NCBI RefSeq assembly: GCF_001311175.1
Contig: NZ_BBAI01000019.1
Span: forward strand, 1 to 45,962
Origin: Lacticaseibacillus pantheris DSM 15945 = JCM 12539 = NBRC 106106
GTDB lineage: Bacteria; Bacillota; Bacilli; Lactobacillales; Lactobacillaceae
DNA length: 45,962 nt
Reading direction: 5' to 3'
Made by a program: the position numbers and the translations under genes. Positions 28,836 through 39,559 of this stretch are shown here, piece by piece. Under the pieces are notes generated by a model that saw only the letters and a list, made by a program, of their open reading frames with translations, did no database searches and had not been told where the DNA came from. Position 1 is the stretch's first letter, and the number at the start of each line of letters is the position of its first letter.

Positions 28836-30689
28836 GTGAACAAGAATATTCAGCAAATGCTTAATATACTCCTGCAACAAGACAATTACCTAACGGCGTC
28901 ACAGCTAGCTAGCATGCTTAACGTTACCGAGCGAAGTGTTCGTAACTATGTCCGTACGCTTAACCAAACGGGAACCCAGGAACCATTGATAGTATCTTCG
29001 CCTGAGGGATACAAACTTCAGCGTGAGATTTACAACCAGAGCGTCAAATCACGGCTGTTCGATCAAGGTGACCTGGAGCAGTTATACAAAATTGCTTTGA
29101 TATTGATACAGCAGAGAGATTACATGACCTTTGATGAATTGGCGACACGTCTCAATTACTCGGTCGAAAGCATCCGTAGTCGTGTGCAACTTCTGTTTGC
29201 CCGTATTGACGAGATGGATATTCAGGTACAGCTAGATTCCCAAATATTTGTGGGCATCCGGATTGTCGGTAATGAGGCACAAAAACGACTGTTGCTAGAA
29301 CAATTCTTACCAATTAGCAGCATCACCAAGGATAACCCGTCGCAATCAATTACCGGTGTGCTGGGGATTGTTGCTACTAACGAGCGGGTCAGTACGATTT
29401 TGACAGTGATGGACAAAACCTTTGCTGAACAAAGCGTGTCAATGGACTTCGTGGTCTACGCAAAGATTGCCTGCCATTTAGTAATCTGTCAGTGGCGCTG
29501 TGAGCAAGGATGGTGTTTGGATAACACCACAGAAGATAATGGTAGCGTGATTACCCCGAGAATACGCTTGCGCAAGAACTGTTGTCTGGACTACTACCGA
29601 ACGATGTGTTAAAGGGTGAAATTAGTAGTCTTGCCAATTACCTAATCGCGTTACCCATTAGTATCCGTTCAACGGTCACCCCAAAAATGGATGCGAATCA
29701 GCGGTCGGCGATTGATTCCGTGCTTAAAATGGCTGAGCGTAATTACTCAGTGCCACTGTATAGTGACGAACACTACCGTGCACAGATTACCAACCACATC
29801 ACTCGATTGATCAATCCCTTGACTGAACGGATTCCTATCTTTAATCCGTATACCCACGAAACTAAGCGCGAATATCTCTTTGCATATTCAATTGCTTGCT
29901 ACCTCTATGACAACCTGGAGGGGCAGTTCAATGTTGTCATTCCCGATTCAGAGATTGCGTACCTCGCAATCCATATTCAGCTCGTGCTTAACGAGGAGAC
30001 CAAGACGACGATATCAGCGTGCTTAGTATTTAATGGCAAAGCTGCGGAGGCAGAGTTGTTCCGTTATAAGTTACAAAATTATTTTCCGGAAATTAGAATT
30101 AATCAGGTTGAATCTAACGTTAAGCGAATAGCGCTTGAACAATATCAATTAGTGATGGTTTGCGGAGTGGATGGCGGAGATTTGCCTGAATGGAAGACAG
30201 TCGCGGTTGATCGTGGTCTGACTCCCACTGATGTAAATCGTATCCAAGTATTTGTCGATACGTTTGGGACACACTCGTTAATCGAGTCGCTGGATTTTTA
30301 CCACATTAACCAAGCTACAAGTACCGATGTTATTCGTGAGTTAGTAGTCAAAGCGGGGTATGGGAACCTGTTGCCGTATTTGCTCAAGCGCGAAGCTATG
30401 TCATCGACAGATATTGGTAATTTGGTTGCGTTGCCTCACCCATTCTTGAAGGGTTCCGAGGGGACTGCGAAGGTGATTGTCGGCATTAACGACAAGCCAA
30501 TTCGCTGGGGGCACCAAACCGTACAACTAGTCATTATTTATATCCCGGCAGCGGATCTTAAAACTAACAAAACTTTTTTTTGACGAAGTTTATGCCCGAA
30601 CCAGTAGTCCTGAGTTGGTGCACCGATTGATCCACGCCCAGGACAAGACGTCATTTATACAGATATGGAATAAGAGAGGAAGAATTTAA
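28836..30689 (+). CDS. PRD-containing PTS-controlled regulator, MtlR/LicR type (two frame breaks)
   Basis: Domain order is a winged HTH (LTASQLASMLNVTERSVRNY), a second HTH (MTFDELATRLNYSVESIRSR), two PTS-regulation domains (histidines in NHITRLINP and AYLAIHIQL), an EIIB-like segment and a C-terminal EIIA-Fru/Ntr-like domain with LVALPHPFLKG and KPIRWGHQTVQLV. Breaks lie near 29549 (one G short) and in eight T at 30574-30581 (needs seven). Restored, it is about 617 aa and ends WNKRGRI at 30687-30689. GTG 28836 follows GGGAGGAG. It probably activates the following aldolase-PTS genes, which begin two bases after its stop. Confidence 0.83.
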
Positions 30690-30690
30690 A

Positions 30691-31558
30691 ATGCTATATA
30701 ACATGGTTGATTTGTTGAACGTTGCCTACAAGAACCACTTTGCTGTTGGTTCCTACAACGTTGCTAACAGTGAATTTGTGGAGGCTATTATTGCTGCAGC
30801 AGAGGCCAAGAACTCGCCTGCTATCATTCAGATTCACCCTAACGAAATTGGGTTGGTTGGTGAAAACTTTGTTGCGTACGTTCGGCAGGCAGTTGCGCTT
30901 GCTAAAGTACCAATGGCCATCCACGTGGATCACGGCGCAACTTTGCAGGACTGCATGATTGGGATTCATAACGGCTATAACTCCGCCATGATTGACGCCT
31001 CCGCTTTGCCTTGGGACGAAAACGTTGCTGTGACCAAAAAAAAGTGGTTGAGGCCGCGCATGGAGCTGGCGTTGCGGTTGAAGCTGAGTTGGGCACGATT
31101 GGCTCCAACGAATTGAGCACTGAGGCACTGGCGTCAACAAAATTTTGTACACGAAACCCGAAGACGCTAAAAAGTTTGTTGAACTAACTGGTGTGGATTC
31201 GCTAGCAGTGGCAATTGGGACGCGGCACGGTCACTACTCTCACGTTGATAAGCCCGAGCTGCGGATTGATTTACTCGAGCAGATTCACGAAGCTGTAGAC
31301 ATTCCTCTGGTTTTGCACGGTGGTTCTGATAATAAAGACGAGGAGATTAGGAAGACATATCAGCATGGCGTTGCCAAAATCAATCTTTCAACAGACATGA
31401 AGACGGCCTTCTTCAAGCAGTTACGCCAGAACTTGATTGATAACCCGGATGCATACGAGCCTGACCAAATGATGCCATCCGCACGGGCAGCGGCCCAGGT
31501 TGTGGTTGAGGGCAAGATGGACTTGTTCAACTCGACGGATAAGGCCGAGCTGTACTAA
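30691..31558 (+). CDS. Class II ketose-bisphosphate aldolase (two frame breaks)
   Basis: This is a paralogue of the aldolase at 21949: FAVGSYNVANSEFVEAI, zinc site PMAIHVDHGATL, EAELGTIGSNELS, AIGTRHGHYS, LVLHGGSDN and KINLSTDMKTAFF. Eight A at 31036-31043 must be six or nine (KKVVEAAHGAGVAV), and one base is short near 31140. The restored protein is about 288 aa. It is co-transcribed with the PRD regulator and the fused PTS EIIABC. The family splits fructose-1,6- or tagatose-1,6-bisphosphate; the substrate here is not determined. Confidence 0.86.
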
Positions 31559-31590
31559 GTAGATGTAGATCACTTGGGAGGTGAATCGAC

Positions 31591-33551
31591 ATGCGAATTG
31601 ATGAGTTAATTGATGTGCGTAACATCGACACTGATATTACCCCGATGAGCAAAGAGGACGCGATAGCACGGATGGTTGCGTTGCTGGCCCAAAACGGCTT
31701 TGTCAGTGATGCGGACGTGTATGAAAAGGCAATTTATCATCGTGAATCGGAGATTTCAACGGCTGTGGGGTATGGGGTTGCAATTCCCCACGCGAAAACA
31801 GCGGCCGTTAAAAAGGCCACCATTGCAATTTTGCGTAACCTGGGTGGAATCCAGTGGGGCGACGAGCGCGTTAATCTCGTGTTTATGATTGCTGCGAGCG
31901 ATGCTGACTCCGACGAGCATTTACGCATGCTGTCGAAGATTTCGACATTCTTGATGGACGAGGTGTTTAGGGCAAAGCTGTTAACTGCCCCGGATGCTAA
32001 GACGATTTATGATGAATTATTGAAGGAGGACGCGGCTAAGGATCAGGCCGGTGATAGTACCAAAGCTCAAAGTGAGAACGGCAAATACCTTGTGGGCATT
32101 AGTGCCTGTATGACTGGGATTGCTCACACTTACATGGCCGCTGAGGCGTTAACGAACGAAGCCAAGAGTCGGGGGATGCGGGTCAAGATTCAGACTAATG
32201 GGTCAACCGGCGTAGAAAATCGACTCACGCCAACAGATATTGAGCAAGCAGACGCAATTATTGTTGCGCATGACGTGAAGGTGGACACATCGGTATTTGG
32301 CGATAGGCCGTACTTGGACGTTGCAGTAAAAAAAAGGCGATTGACCAGCCGGCGCCTTTACTTGACCGGGCTTTGGCTCAGGGTAGTACGGTAACTGGAT
32401 TAGGTGACGGTGCCCATAAAGCACATAAAAATAATTTGGAAACGGCGATGGGTAAAAGCAACGTAGAAGACGAAGAACTATCTCCAGCGGGAAAGTTTGG
32501 TCGGGCGTTCTACACCCACATTATGAGCGGTGTTTCGTACATGATTCCGTTCGTTGTGGTCGGCGGGATTTTTATCGCCATTTCGTTTATGTTTGGAATC
32601 TACGCTTCCGATCCGAAGAACGACCAGTACAACATTATTGCAGCCTTCTTCAATGAAATTGGTGGCAACGCAGCGTTCAAACTGTACGTGCCAGTACTAG
32701 CCGGATTTATCTCATGGAGTATTGCCGACAAAGCTGGGTTGGCACCAGGTATGATTGGCGGGATGATGGCCGTTAATGGCGGCTCAGGATTTTTGGGCGG
32801 CATGGTCGCTGGGTTTCTTGCGGGTTACGTAACGCGAGTCATTGTCCGCGCAACGCGTAAGGTACCACACTCATATCAAGGATTGATTTCGGTATTGGTG
32901 GTTCCGTTACTAGCGACTTTGGTAGTGGGTTTCGTCATGTTCTTCTTGCTCAATACGCCGATGTCTAAGCTGATAGATTTCCTGACCAATTGGCTGAAAT
33001 CAATGAACGGCGCGAACGCCGCGTTGATGGGTGCAATTTTGGCGGGGATGATGGCGTCCGACATGGGTGGTCCAATCAACAAGACGGCCTCCGCGTTTGG
33101 ACTGGCAATGTTTGCCTCCAAGATTTACGGACCGTCCGCCGCGCTAATGGTCGGTGGTATGGTTCCACCGCTGGGTGTGGCGTTGGCAACGTTACTGTTC
33201 AAGAAGAAGTTTACTAACCAGGAACGTGAAGCCGGTAAGGCCAACTGGGTATTGGGTGCAAGCTTTATTACTGAAGGCGCAATTCCGTTTGCGGCAGGAG
33301 ACCCACTGAGGGTCATTCCGGCCAACATTATCGGTGGTGCTATTGGCGGTGCACTATGTATGGCAGCGGGCATCACTTTGCAGGCTCCTCATGGCGGTAT
33401 CTTCGTCATCCCAATCGCCTGCAGCAACCCAATTTTGTACACTGGTTGTATCCTGTTGGGCACGGTGATTACCGCGATGATACTTGGATTTACTAAACGT
33501 ACACTCACACCGGAAGAGATGAACCGGCGAATGAGTGGCGGGATTATCTAG
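31591..33551 (+). CDS. Fructose-type PTS permease, EIIABC fusion (one frame break)
   Basis: Residues about 1-150 form EIIA-Fru with its histidine in GYGVAIPHAKT. EIIB-Fru follows with its cysteine in GISACMTGIAHTYMAAEAL, and then EIIC-Fru (GVSYMIPFVVVGGIFIAISF, SDMGGPINKTASAF, ASFITEGAIPFAAGDP). Eight A at 32328-32335 must be six or nine, giving DVAVKKAIDQPAP before the linker. It is about 653 aa, normal for EIIABC. It imports and phosphorylates a sugar for the preceding aldolase. A GGGAGGTG ribosome site precedes the start and a terminator follows the stop. Confidence 0.9.
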
Positions 33552-33563
33552 GATAGCTAGGGA

Positions 33564-33591
33564 GACGCTCGTAAGAGGGCGTCTTTTTTTT
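33564..33591 (+). terminator. Terminator after the PTS operon
   Basis: A GACGC/GCGTC stem is followed by eight T. Confidence 0.8.
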
Positions 33592-33621
33592 GATGAAGTC
33601 GTTATCCGGGAGACGACGTAG

Positions 33622-33668
33622 GAGAAAAGGGTTGATAGCAACCGGCCTATCAACCCCCCCAAAAAAAA
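33622..33668. terminator. Hairpin terminator for the minus-strand nuclease-helicase gene
   Basis: A perfect 10-bp stem GGGTTGATAG/CTATCAACCC surrounds an eight-base loop. On the minus strand it is followed by TTTTC, so it can end the leftward gene that stops at 33773. The plus-strand side carries C7 and A8 runs. Confidence 0.7.
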
Positions 33669-33772
33669 TCGAATCCTTTTTTTGGCATCGAGAACTCTAT
33701 GGTAATTTTCAACACAGTTAGCCATCGAATAACTACAATAATCTTCGAAATAGTAATATTTGTTGAATACTA

Positions 33773-35309
33773 TCAATGCTTATTAGCGTTATCATTCTTC
33801 AACCCCAAAACAATCTCAGTAATAGCATTGAACACATCCCGATTATTAACGATGGCAACAGCCAGCTGTTCACGTGCTCTCGTCATGTTAACGTAACTTT
33901 CGTGATCAGTAAAATAATACTCCGTACTATTCTTGATGATTTTTCCGTCCTTTGAATACTTGACGGAGCCGTCTAAATATGTCACGACGTTGTCTGCTTC
34001 ATCACCAATAATTTCGTGCGTATTCTTGCTAACATCGCTAAGTTTTACGAATTGGTCAGCACTAGAAGTTCCGTGACTATCTGGTGTTAGTGTCAAGAAA
34101 ATGTATCCACTATCAATCAATTTTCTAATCCACGGAATGGCACTATCCGCATCGGCGAAGTATTTAATTTGAACCACCTCTCGTATCTTTTTGCTGGTTA
34201 CGTCAGCCTTTGGTCTTTCATTCAAGTCAAAAACGTTTCTGACAAAACCGGTAATATACTTATTAGCACGGAATGAATTTTCAAGCGAATATAACTCACC
34301 TAAATTGTCGGACACATAGCCATTTGCCAGTGATTCAACGATGCCGCCACTATCCTTCCTGCCCAAACGTTGCTCTACATCAAAAAATATTCCAATGGTT
34401 TTACGCCCAGCATTGTTGTGAGCCCATTGATTAATGAATATTCTGAGTATTCCGTTTATTCGCTGAGCCTCATCAACTAGAACGACGTCGTAATCATCCA
34501 AATTAGTGGAGGTAGCATCTTTTCCTGAAACAAAGTCTGTTTCAGGGAAGTGCTCCTTAAGCTTGCTATGAATTTCTCTGGTGTAACCTGGAAAAATAAA
34601 GAGAATTTTTCTTCTCTGATAAAACCGTCGAATGAAATCAAACGCAATCAGTGTTTTTCCGGTGCCAGCTTGACCTTTAACCGATACAATTCCCGGCGAA
34701 GCCAGACGATCTGAAATTATTTGCTGCTTATTTGATAACCAGTACTCTCCCGCAACAAATTCGTCTATTTGCTTTGTGGGAGAAATTAGATAATCCTTTG
34801 GTGTCAAAAGCTCTACTTGGTTAACAATTGGCTTGGATAGTTTTTCTTTTTGATCTTCGTATTTTAGAAGCAATTTAGCGAAATCGTCGATGGAAAATGG
34901 AGATAGGTGGCCGTTTATTTCGCGAAGAACCTTATTTTTGTCTGCACAATATACTAAATTAATAACATTGGAAGAACACAATCTGAGTAATCTTTTTTTG
35001 CTTTTCAAATTTCATTAAGATCCTATCAGCCTTTTTAATTCCGTCTTCGTCCTTAAGATCGATATTTATTATTGTTTCACGCCCAAAATACAATATGTCA
35101 AAGTCTGGAACAACCTTTAAGTCGGTATCTAGGTAAAAATCAAATATATCGCGTTCGGGTGGTAGTAGCTTAATAATTTCTTTGCCCAACAGGACAAAAT
35201 CATGCTGTTCCCTAGGTTTACTCTGCATTGTATGGTACTTTAGTGCATTGCTTATGACGTTATCGTTAAAGCTGGAAACAAACTCTCGTAATGAAAAACC
35301 TGTACTCAT
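33773..35309 (-). CDS. Nuclease-helicase fusion: PD-(D/E)XK-like domain with SF1 ATPase (one frame break)
   Basis: The N-terminal ~105 residues contain VPDFDILYFG...IINIDLK, a PD-(D/E)XK nuclease pattern (D71, D84, K86), as in NERD/DUF2075-like proteins. The remainder is an SF1 helicase/ATPase with Walker A KGQAGTGKT (about 212-219), Walker B VVLVDEAQR, an arginine region ENSFRAN, and the late motif YVNMTRAREQLAV. The break is a seven-A run in the coding strand (34993-34999), where six gives FEKQKRLLRLCSSNVINLVY. It is about 511 aa. Its AT-rich composition and phage-like neighbours suggest transfer. Single-polypeptide nuclease-helicases are a known anti-phage class, but that function is inferred here. 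Confidence 0.72.
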
Positions 35310-35432
35310 TATTTTATCCTCACGTATACGATACGGGGTTTATCTGTAATTCCTTTAGATATTAAGGAAAAGACTTTTCCGTAATCTGCAATTTTTATAC
35401 ATATAATCTAATTTATGCACATGCAGTTATTG

Positions 35433-35834
35433 CTAAGTAAATTTTGTAATTTTTCCATAATGATTCACTTTTTTTAAGAAGTAGACCATTAGTCCCAAAA
35501 TGAGAATAAGTGTTAATGTGACTTCCCAATAGACAACGGCGAGCCCAACAAGCAGAAAAACGAGCACCATTCCCCATCCCCAAACGTGGGTTGAACTACT
35601 ACTTGCCGAAGTAATCGACCGGTGTGGACTGTTTTTGCTAAAAAGCTTTCGAGGATCAACTGTTGTTCGACTGTATATCTGATTATATATTTTCCGTTTT
35701 GGATGAAGCCAGCCCATACCGCGTTTGCCATAACCAGGAATGATGGCGCGCTTAAAGCTTCGTGTCGCTCGTCCTTTGGTCATCGCGGAAAAGGATCCTT
35801 TGAAACTGCGACGACGAATGCCCACTTTAACCAT
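35433..35834 (-). CDS. Phage-associated hypothetical membrane protein
   Basis: The 133-aa protein has a very basic N-terminus (MVKVGIRRRSFKGSFSAM, TKGRATRSFKRAI, YGKRGMGWLHPKRK) and a hydrophobic C-terminal hairpin (about 92-125). To my recollection this N-terminal pattern recurs in small proteins of Lactobacillus, Listeria and Staphylococcus phages near lysogeny genes. The function is unknown. GGAGGATCATT before the ATG is a good ribosome site. It lies between the nuclease-helicase gene and the membrane protein at 35954. Confidence 0.6.
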   Translation of the reverse strand: MVKVGIRRRSFKGSFSAMTKGRATRSFKRAIIPGYGKRGMGWLHPKRKIYNQIYSRTTVDPRKLFSKNSPHRSITSASSSSTHVWGWGMVLVFLLVGLAVVYWEVTLTLILILGLMVYFLKKVNHYGKITKFT

Positions 35835-35953
35835 AATGATCCTCCTTAATCAGCATAGACCCATATGTAATAAAAGAAGATTTCAGCAAATTCAGCATTG
35901 TATTCAACAACTGCTTAGTTTTTGAAACCTTCTTTTTTTGATTATTTAGTTAA

Positions 35954-36641
35954 TTAGCGGAGTGACTTACGGTAACCAGCATTAATAGCATCTTGTTCAC
36001 TATTAAAGTAAACGGCGTTAGCGCCACTAATGTGGTAAGTCGCTTGGCCAGGGACGTGATAAATATGTGACCTAGCATCACCAATTATTTGTTGGCCCGT
36101 TGCGACTGTGCCGTTATTGTTGTTGGCAGCTGCGGACGCAGCCGCATCGGAAGATGCAGCCTGGCGTGAGGTGCTTTCGGCATAGGCACGTGCAGCAGAC
36201 GAACTTGCTGCGGCAGACGATTCCGAGGCGGCTACTGCTCGGCTTGATGACTCAGCTGCGGCACGGCTGGAAGAAGCCGCAATGCTTGATGATTCTGCTG
36301 CTTTTCTAGATGATTCCGAAGCTGATTTCTTCGATGCCTTTTTGGCAGCTAATCGTCGTGAGGAACGTTTAGCCGCGCTGATGGATTCGGACTTCTTTTT
36401 GGCGGCTTTTTTCTTTGATGCTGCTATTGCCGATTTACTCTTTTTTTGTAGTCTGTGTAGTTTGCTGTGCGTTTGTTGGATCCTTTTCTCCGGCGATTCC
36501 AACAGCAATGAAAAGCGCAAACGATACTGCGAGCATAATAAATGCGTATTTCTTAGGACGTTTATACCTAAAAACGCGGTAGAACATAGCTAGCATAGTG
36601 ACAAATGCCGCTAGCCAAAGAATCACTAAAAATGTGGACAT
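35954..36641 (-). CDS. Membrane-anchored Ala/Ser/Lys-repeat protein with C-terminal IYHvPGq-type domain (one frame break)
   Basis: Two N-terminal membrane segments (about 2-23 and 33-50) are followed by a long charged, coiled-coil-prone region rich in Ala, Ser and Lys (SAIAASKKKAAKKKSE, then repeats of SSRAAAES type). The protein ends in a compact domain reading IIGDARSHIYHVPGQATYHI and FNSEQDAINAGYRKS, common in phage and surface proteins of lactobacilli. Seven T on the plus strand at 36441-36447 break the frame; six joins QTTKKSKSAIAA. It is about 228 aa. The function is unknown; the phage-lysogeny context is an inference. Confidence 0.62.
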
Positions 36642-36847
36642 AAAGATACTCTCCCTAAATTATTTTTACTAATAGTGACCGTAGTTGTATAAGTAACAAA
36701 GGCCGGTTCCCCCCAGATAGGACTATTAATAAACACATAAGGACAGTTTACTATTTAATTAGTTAAATATCAGTATAAATATTAACATTTGGATAAAGTG
36801 TCTAATTAATTCGTGTACACAAACTGGTTTTACGAATCACCCAACAA

Positions 36848-36872
36848 ATTTCACTTGGAATAATAGTGAAAT
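36848..36872 (-). terminator. Possible terminator of dhaQ-dhaS
   Basis: On the minus strand, ATTTCACT/AGTGAAAT surrounds a nine-base loop and is followed by TTGTT. It abuts the dhaS stop codon. The T-run is weak. Confidence 0.4.
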
Positions 36873-37394
36873 CAGACACGCTTCTTAGGGGTAGTCCCCT
36901 CCACCGCCCTCACCCCATCCCCCACAACCACCTCATAATCCACGGCCCCAACACCCAGAATCCGCCGATCCCAGTCCGCAGCGATGCCGAGGCACAGCAT
37001 ATGGCGTGCCGCAATACTTTCACTCTGGTCGTCACCGCCGTCAATCCTCATCACCAGCCGCTCCAGGTGCACCGCGAGTCGTCCCACAAAGTCGACTGCC
37101 CGCTGATCCGCAAGCTGTCGGAAGATAGCCTGCTTGGCGTCCAGTTCGTACCCGACGAGGTCGAATATATCCTCCCAACGCAGGTAGTCGAAGTTTTGGT
37201 CGATTGCCGCACTCAGCACGTCCTCCACGACCCACTCCGCGACGGCGTACTTGTCTTCAAAGTACTCGTAGAATGTCTGCCGCCGCATTTTCGCCATCCG
37301 CATAATGGAGCTGACTGCCGTTCGGTCAAAGCCGTCGCGCACTAGTACCTTGGTGAACGAGACGGCAATTTTTTTTGCGCGTAATGTAAGTCAT
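36872..37394 (-). CDS. dhaS: TetR-family regulator DhaS (one frame break)
   Basis: The TetR helix-turn-helix is KVLVRDGFDRTAVSSIMRMA followed by KMRRQTFYEYFEDKY. The start MTYITRKKIAVSFTKVL is restored if the eight T at 37369-37376 are seven; ATG 37392-37394 has an AGGAGG site. It is about 173 aa. In Lactococcus, DhaS is an activator that works with the DhaK paralogue DhaQ bound to dihydroxyacetone. Here dhaQ lies directly upstream and dhaKLM-glpF is divergent, and a matching operator sits between them, so the assignment is well supported by context. Confidence 0.82.
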
Positions 37395-37403
37395 TGCGGC
37401 CTC

Positions 37404-38397
37404 CTATTGCTGCAGCCAGCTCGGCGTTTGCACCGGCGCCTGCAGGAGTGGTAGCCATGCCGCATTCGCGAGACGGAGCAGGGACAGCGACAGCCCGTGC
37501 ATCCCGTTGGCACTCAAAAAAAATTGCCGGCTTTGACAAAGTCGACCTGTACGTCTCCCAGCGTCAGCAGTTGTCGGACGTCGTTTGCGAAGACCAGGGT
37601 CTCCATCGTGGTTGTGCCCCCCAAAGAGTTCACCAGGACGGCAAAGTGGTCGCCGGCCTGCCAGTGAAAATTAATCTGCAGTTTGTCTACCAACTCGTTG
37701 GCCAGCAGTTCCGATGAACGAAACGTCTCCTCATGGTATCCGGGTTCGCCGTGGATTCCTACACCGTACGAAATGGTGTCCTCTGGGAGGGTAAACGACG
37801 GATTTTCATGGCCGGGGATGTAAGCACCGCTGGATGAGAATCCAATCGTTTTCAACTCCGGTAGTAGCTGGTCCGCCAGGGTTTGCAATTCGGTCACGGA
37901 CGCGCCTGGGCCGCGGCTGCGCCGACCACTTTGTGCACCAAAATGGTGCCGGCGACTCCCCGCCGTCGTTGCTGGTGGTCCGCCCCGGTGACCGATACGT
38001 CATCACGGACGATTGCCGTTCCGATATTCCACCCGTCTTGGCGTAGTTCCTCGGCTGCCGCCGTGAACTCCTTCACGTCCTGGACGAAATTCTTTACGAT
38101 AAGGAACGCCCGCCGCTGATGGGTGGCCGCGCGGATAACCTGGACGATTTCCGTCGCAGTCGGGGGCATGAAGAAGTCGCCCATGATGGCACCCGTCAGC
38201 ATACCTTTGCCCACGTATCCCCAGTGCGCTGGGTCGTGGCCACTACCGCCGCCGCTGAAAATTGGCACCGTCGTATCGGCAAAGGTGTTGTCGATAAAGC
38301 CATGCGTACCGGGCACAGCCGTCAGCGTGGGGTAGGCCCATGTGATGCCATCACGCATTTCCGTTAGCGCACGGATCGAATCGTTTAATATTTGCAT
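37404..38397 (-). CDS. dhaQ: DhaQ, DhaK-like co-activator (two frame breaks)
   Basis: This DhaK paralogue has VPIFSGGGSGHDPAHWGYVG, FLIVKNFVQDVKEF, RRRGVAGTILVHKVVG, and the dihydroxyacetone-binding histidine in YGVGIHGEPGYHEE. One base is short near 37905 (restoring QGASVTELQ), and the eight-base run at 37516-37523 must be six or nine. The end then reads GNFLSANGMHGLSLSLL, parallel to DhaK. It is about 331 aa. DhaQ has no kinase partner of its own; it senses dihydroxyacetone and converts DhaS to an activator. It is in one transcript with dhaS, with a nine-base gap. Confidence 0.82.
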
Positions 38398-38460
38398 ACG
38401 CGTGTCCTCCGCCAATTAGATACTCAAATTATACAGCAAGCCGTACAGATGCCCGAAAGC

Positions 38461-38482
38461 GGACACATTTACAATCTTGTCC
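38461..38482. promoter_or_regulatory. DhaS operator
   Basis: GGACACAT-N6-TCTTGTCC closely matches the palindrome described for Lactococcus lactis DhaS (GGACACATN6ATTTGTCC), with two differences in the right arm. A second, rightward half-site (ATGTATCCGC) follows at about 38490, forming an outer AAGCGG/CCGCTT repeat. The site lies between dhaQ and dhaK, upstream of the TATAAT at 38507-38512. Confidence 0.75.
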
Positions 38483-38506
38483 GTCGTTATGTATCCGCTT
38501 ACAATA

Positions 38507-38512
38507 TATAAT
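38507..38512 (+). promoter_or_regulatory. dhaK -10 box
   Basis: TATAAT lies about 40 bp upstream of dhaK. No -35 box at the ideal spacing is seen, as expected for an activator-dependent promoter. Confidence 0.5.
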
Positions 38513-38552
38513 ATAGGACGTAGAGGTATAACAAGCAAAGGAGACGACATCG

Positions 38553-39546
38553 ATGAAAAAGATTATTAACGATCCCGCCAACGTGGTGGATGAGATGCTG
38601 GATGGCTGGTGCGCGGCTACCCGCAGTACGTTGAGCGCATCGAGGCACTGGCGCCATCGTGCGGAGCGACAAGGTGTCCATGCAAGGTAAAGTCGGTTTA
38701 GTCAGTGGCGGCGGTAGCGGTCACGAGCCCGCACACCCTGGCTACGTGGGCAAGGGGATGCTGAGCGGTGCGGTGGCCGGCCAGGTGTTTACCTCGCCCA
38801 CACCGGACCAGATTTACGCAGCCATTAAGGCCGTTAACACCGGTAACGGGGTATTCCTGATCGTGAAGAATTACTCCGGTGACGTAATGAACTTCGACAT
38901 GGCCAAGGACATGGCGGAACTGGACGACATTCCGGTAAAGTCAATCGTGGTCGATGACGATATCGCCGTGAAGGACAGCCTGTACACGCAGGGACGCCGT
39001 GGTGTGGCTGGCACCGTCCTGATGCACAAAGTGCTGGGTGCTGCGGCCGACCAGGGGGCGAGCCTGGACGAGATTGAGGCGTTGGCCCAGAAAGTCTTGC
39101 CGAACATTAAGACCATCGCTGTTGCACTATCGGCCGCAACGGTGCCTGAAGTAGGCAAACCCGGCTTTGAACTGGCGGACGACGAGATCGAATACGGCGT
39201 TGGGATTCACAGTGAGCCTGGTTATCGGCGGGAAAAGTTGCAGTCGTCGCACGACTTGGTGACGGAGCTAGTCGGTAAGCTGGATGATGAGCAACACCTG
39301 TCGCCCGACAAACAGTACGGTGTGTTGGTCAACGGCATGGGTGCAACGCCGCTGATGGAGCAGTACATCTTTACTCACGACCTGTTGAATAACTTGGCTG
39401 ACCGCAACATCAAGCCGGTGTTCACCAAAGTGGGCAACTACATGACGTCCATCGACATGGCGGGGATTTCCCTGACCATCTTTGAACTCGCTGACCCACA
39501 ATGGCTTGATTATCTGAACTACCCCGTTGAAACGATTGCCTGGTAA
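38553..39546 (+). CDS. dhaK: Dihydroxyacetone kinase subunit DhaK (two frame breaks)
   Basis: DhaK binds dihydroxyacetone covalently through a histidine, seen here in YGVGIHSEPGYRRE. Other motifs are GLVSGGGSGHEPAHPGYVG, FLIVKNYSGDVMNF and RRGVAGTVLMHKVLG. The start MKKIINDPANVVDEMLDG is separated from the rest by two one-base losses near 38606 and 38645. Restored, the intervening part reads VRGYPQYVERIEGTGAIVRS. It is about 331 aa. The ATG at 38553 follows AAAGGAGA. It forms a complex with DhaL and receives phosphate via DhaM. Confidence 0.92.
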
Positions 39547-39559
39547 AGGAGGCCCCAAC

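Noticed and set aside
33773..36641. Complete prophage
   Set aside because: No integrase, repressor, terminase, structural or lysis genes and no attachment-site duplication were seen.
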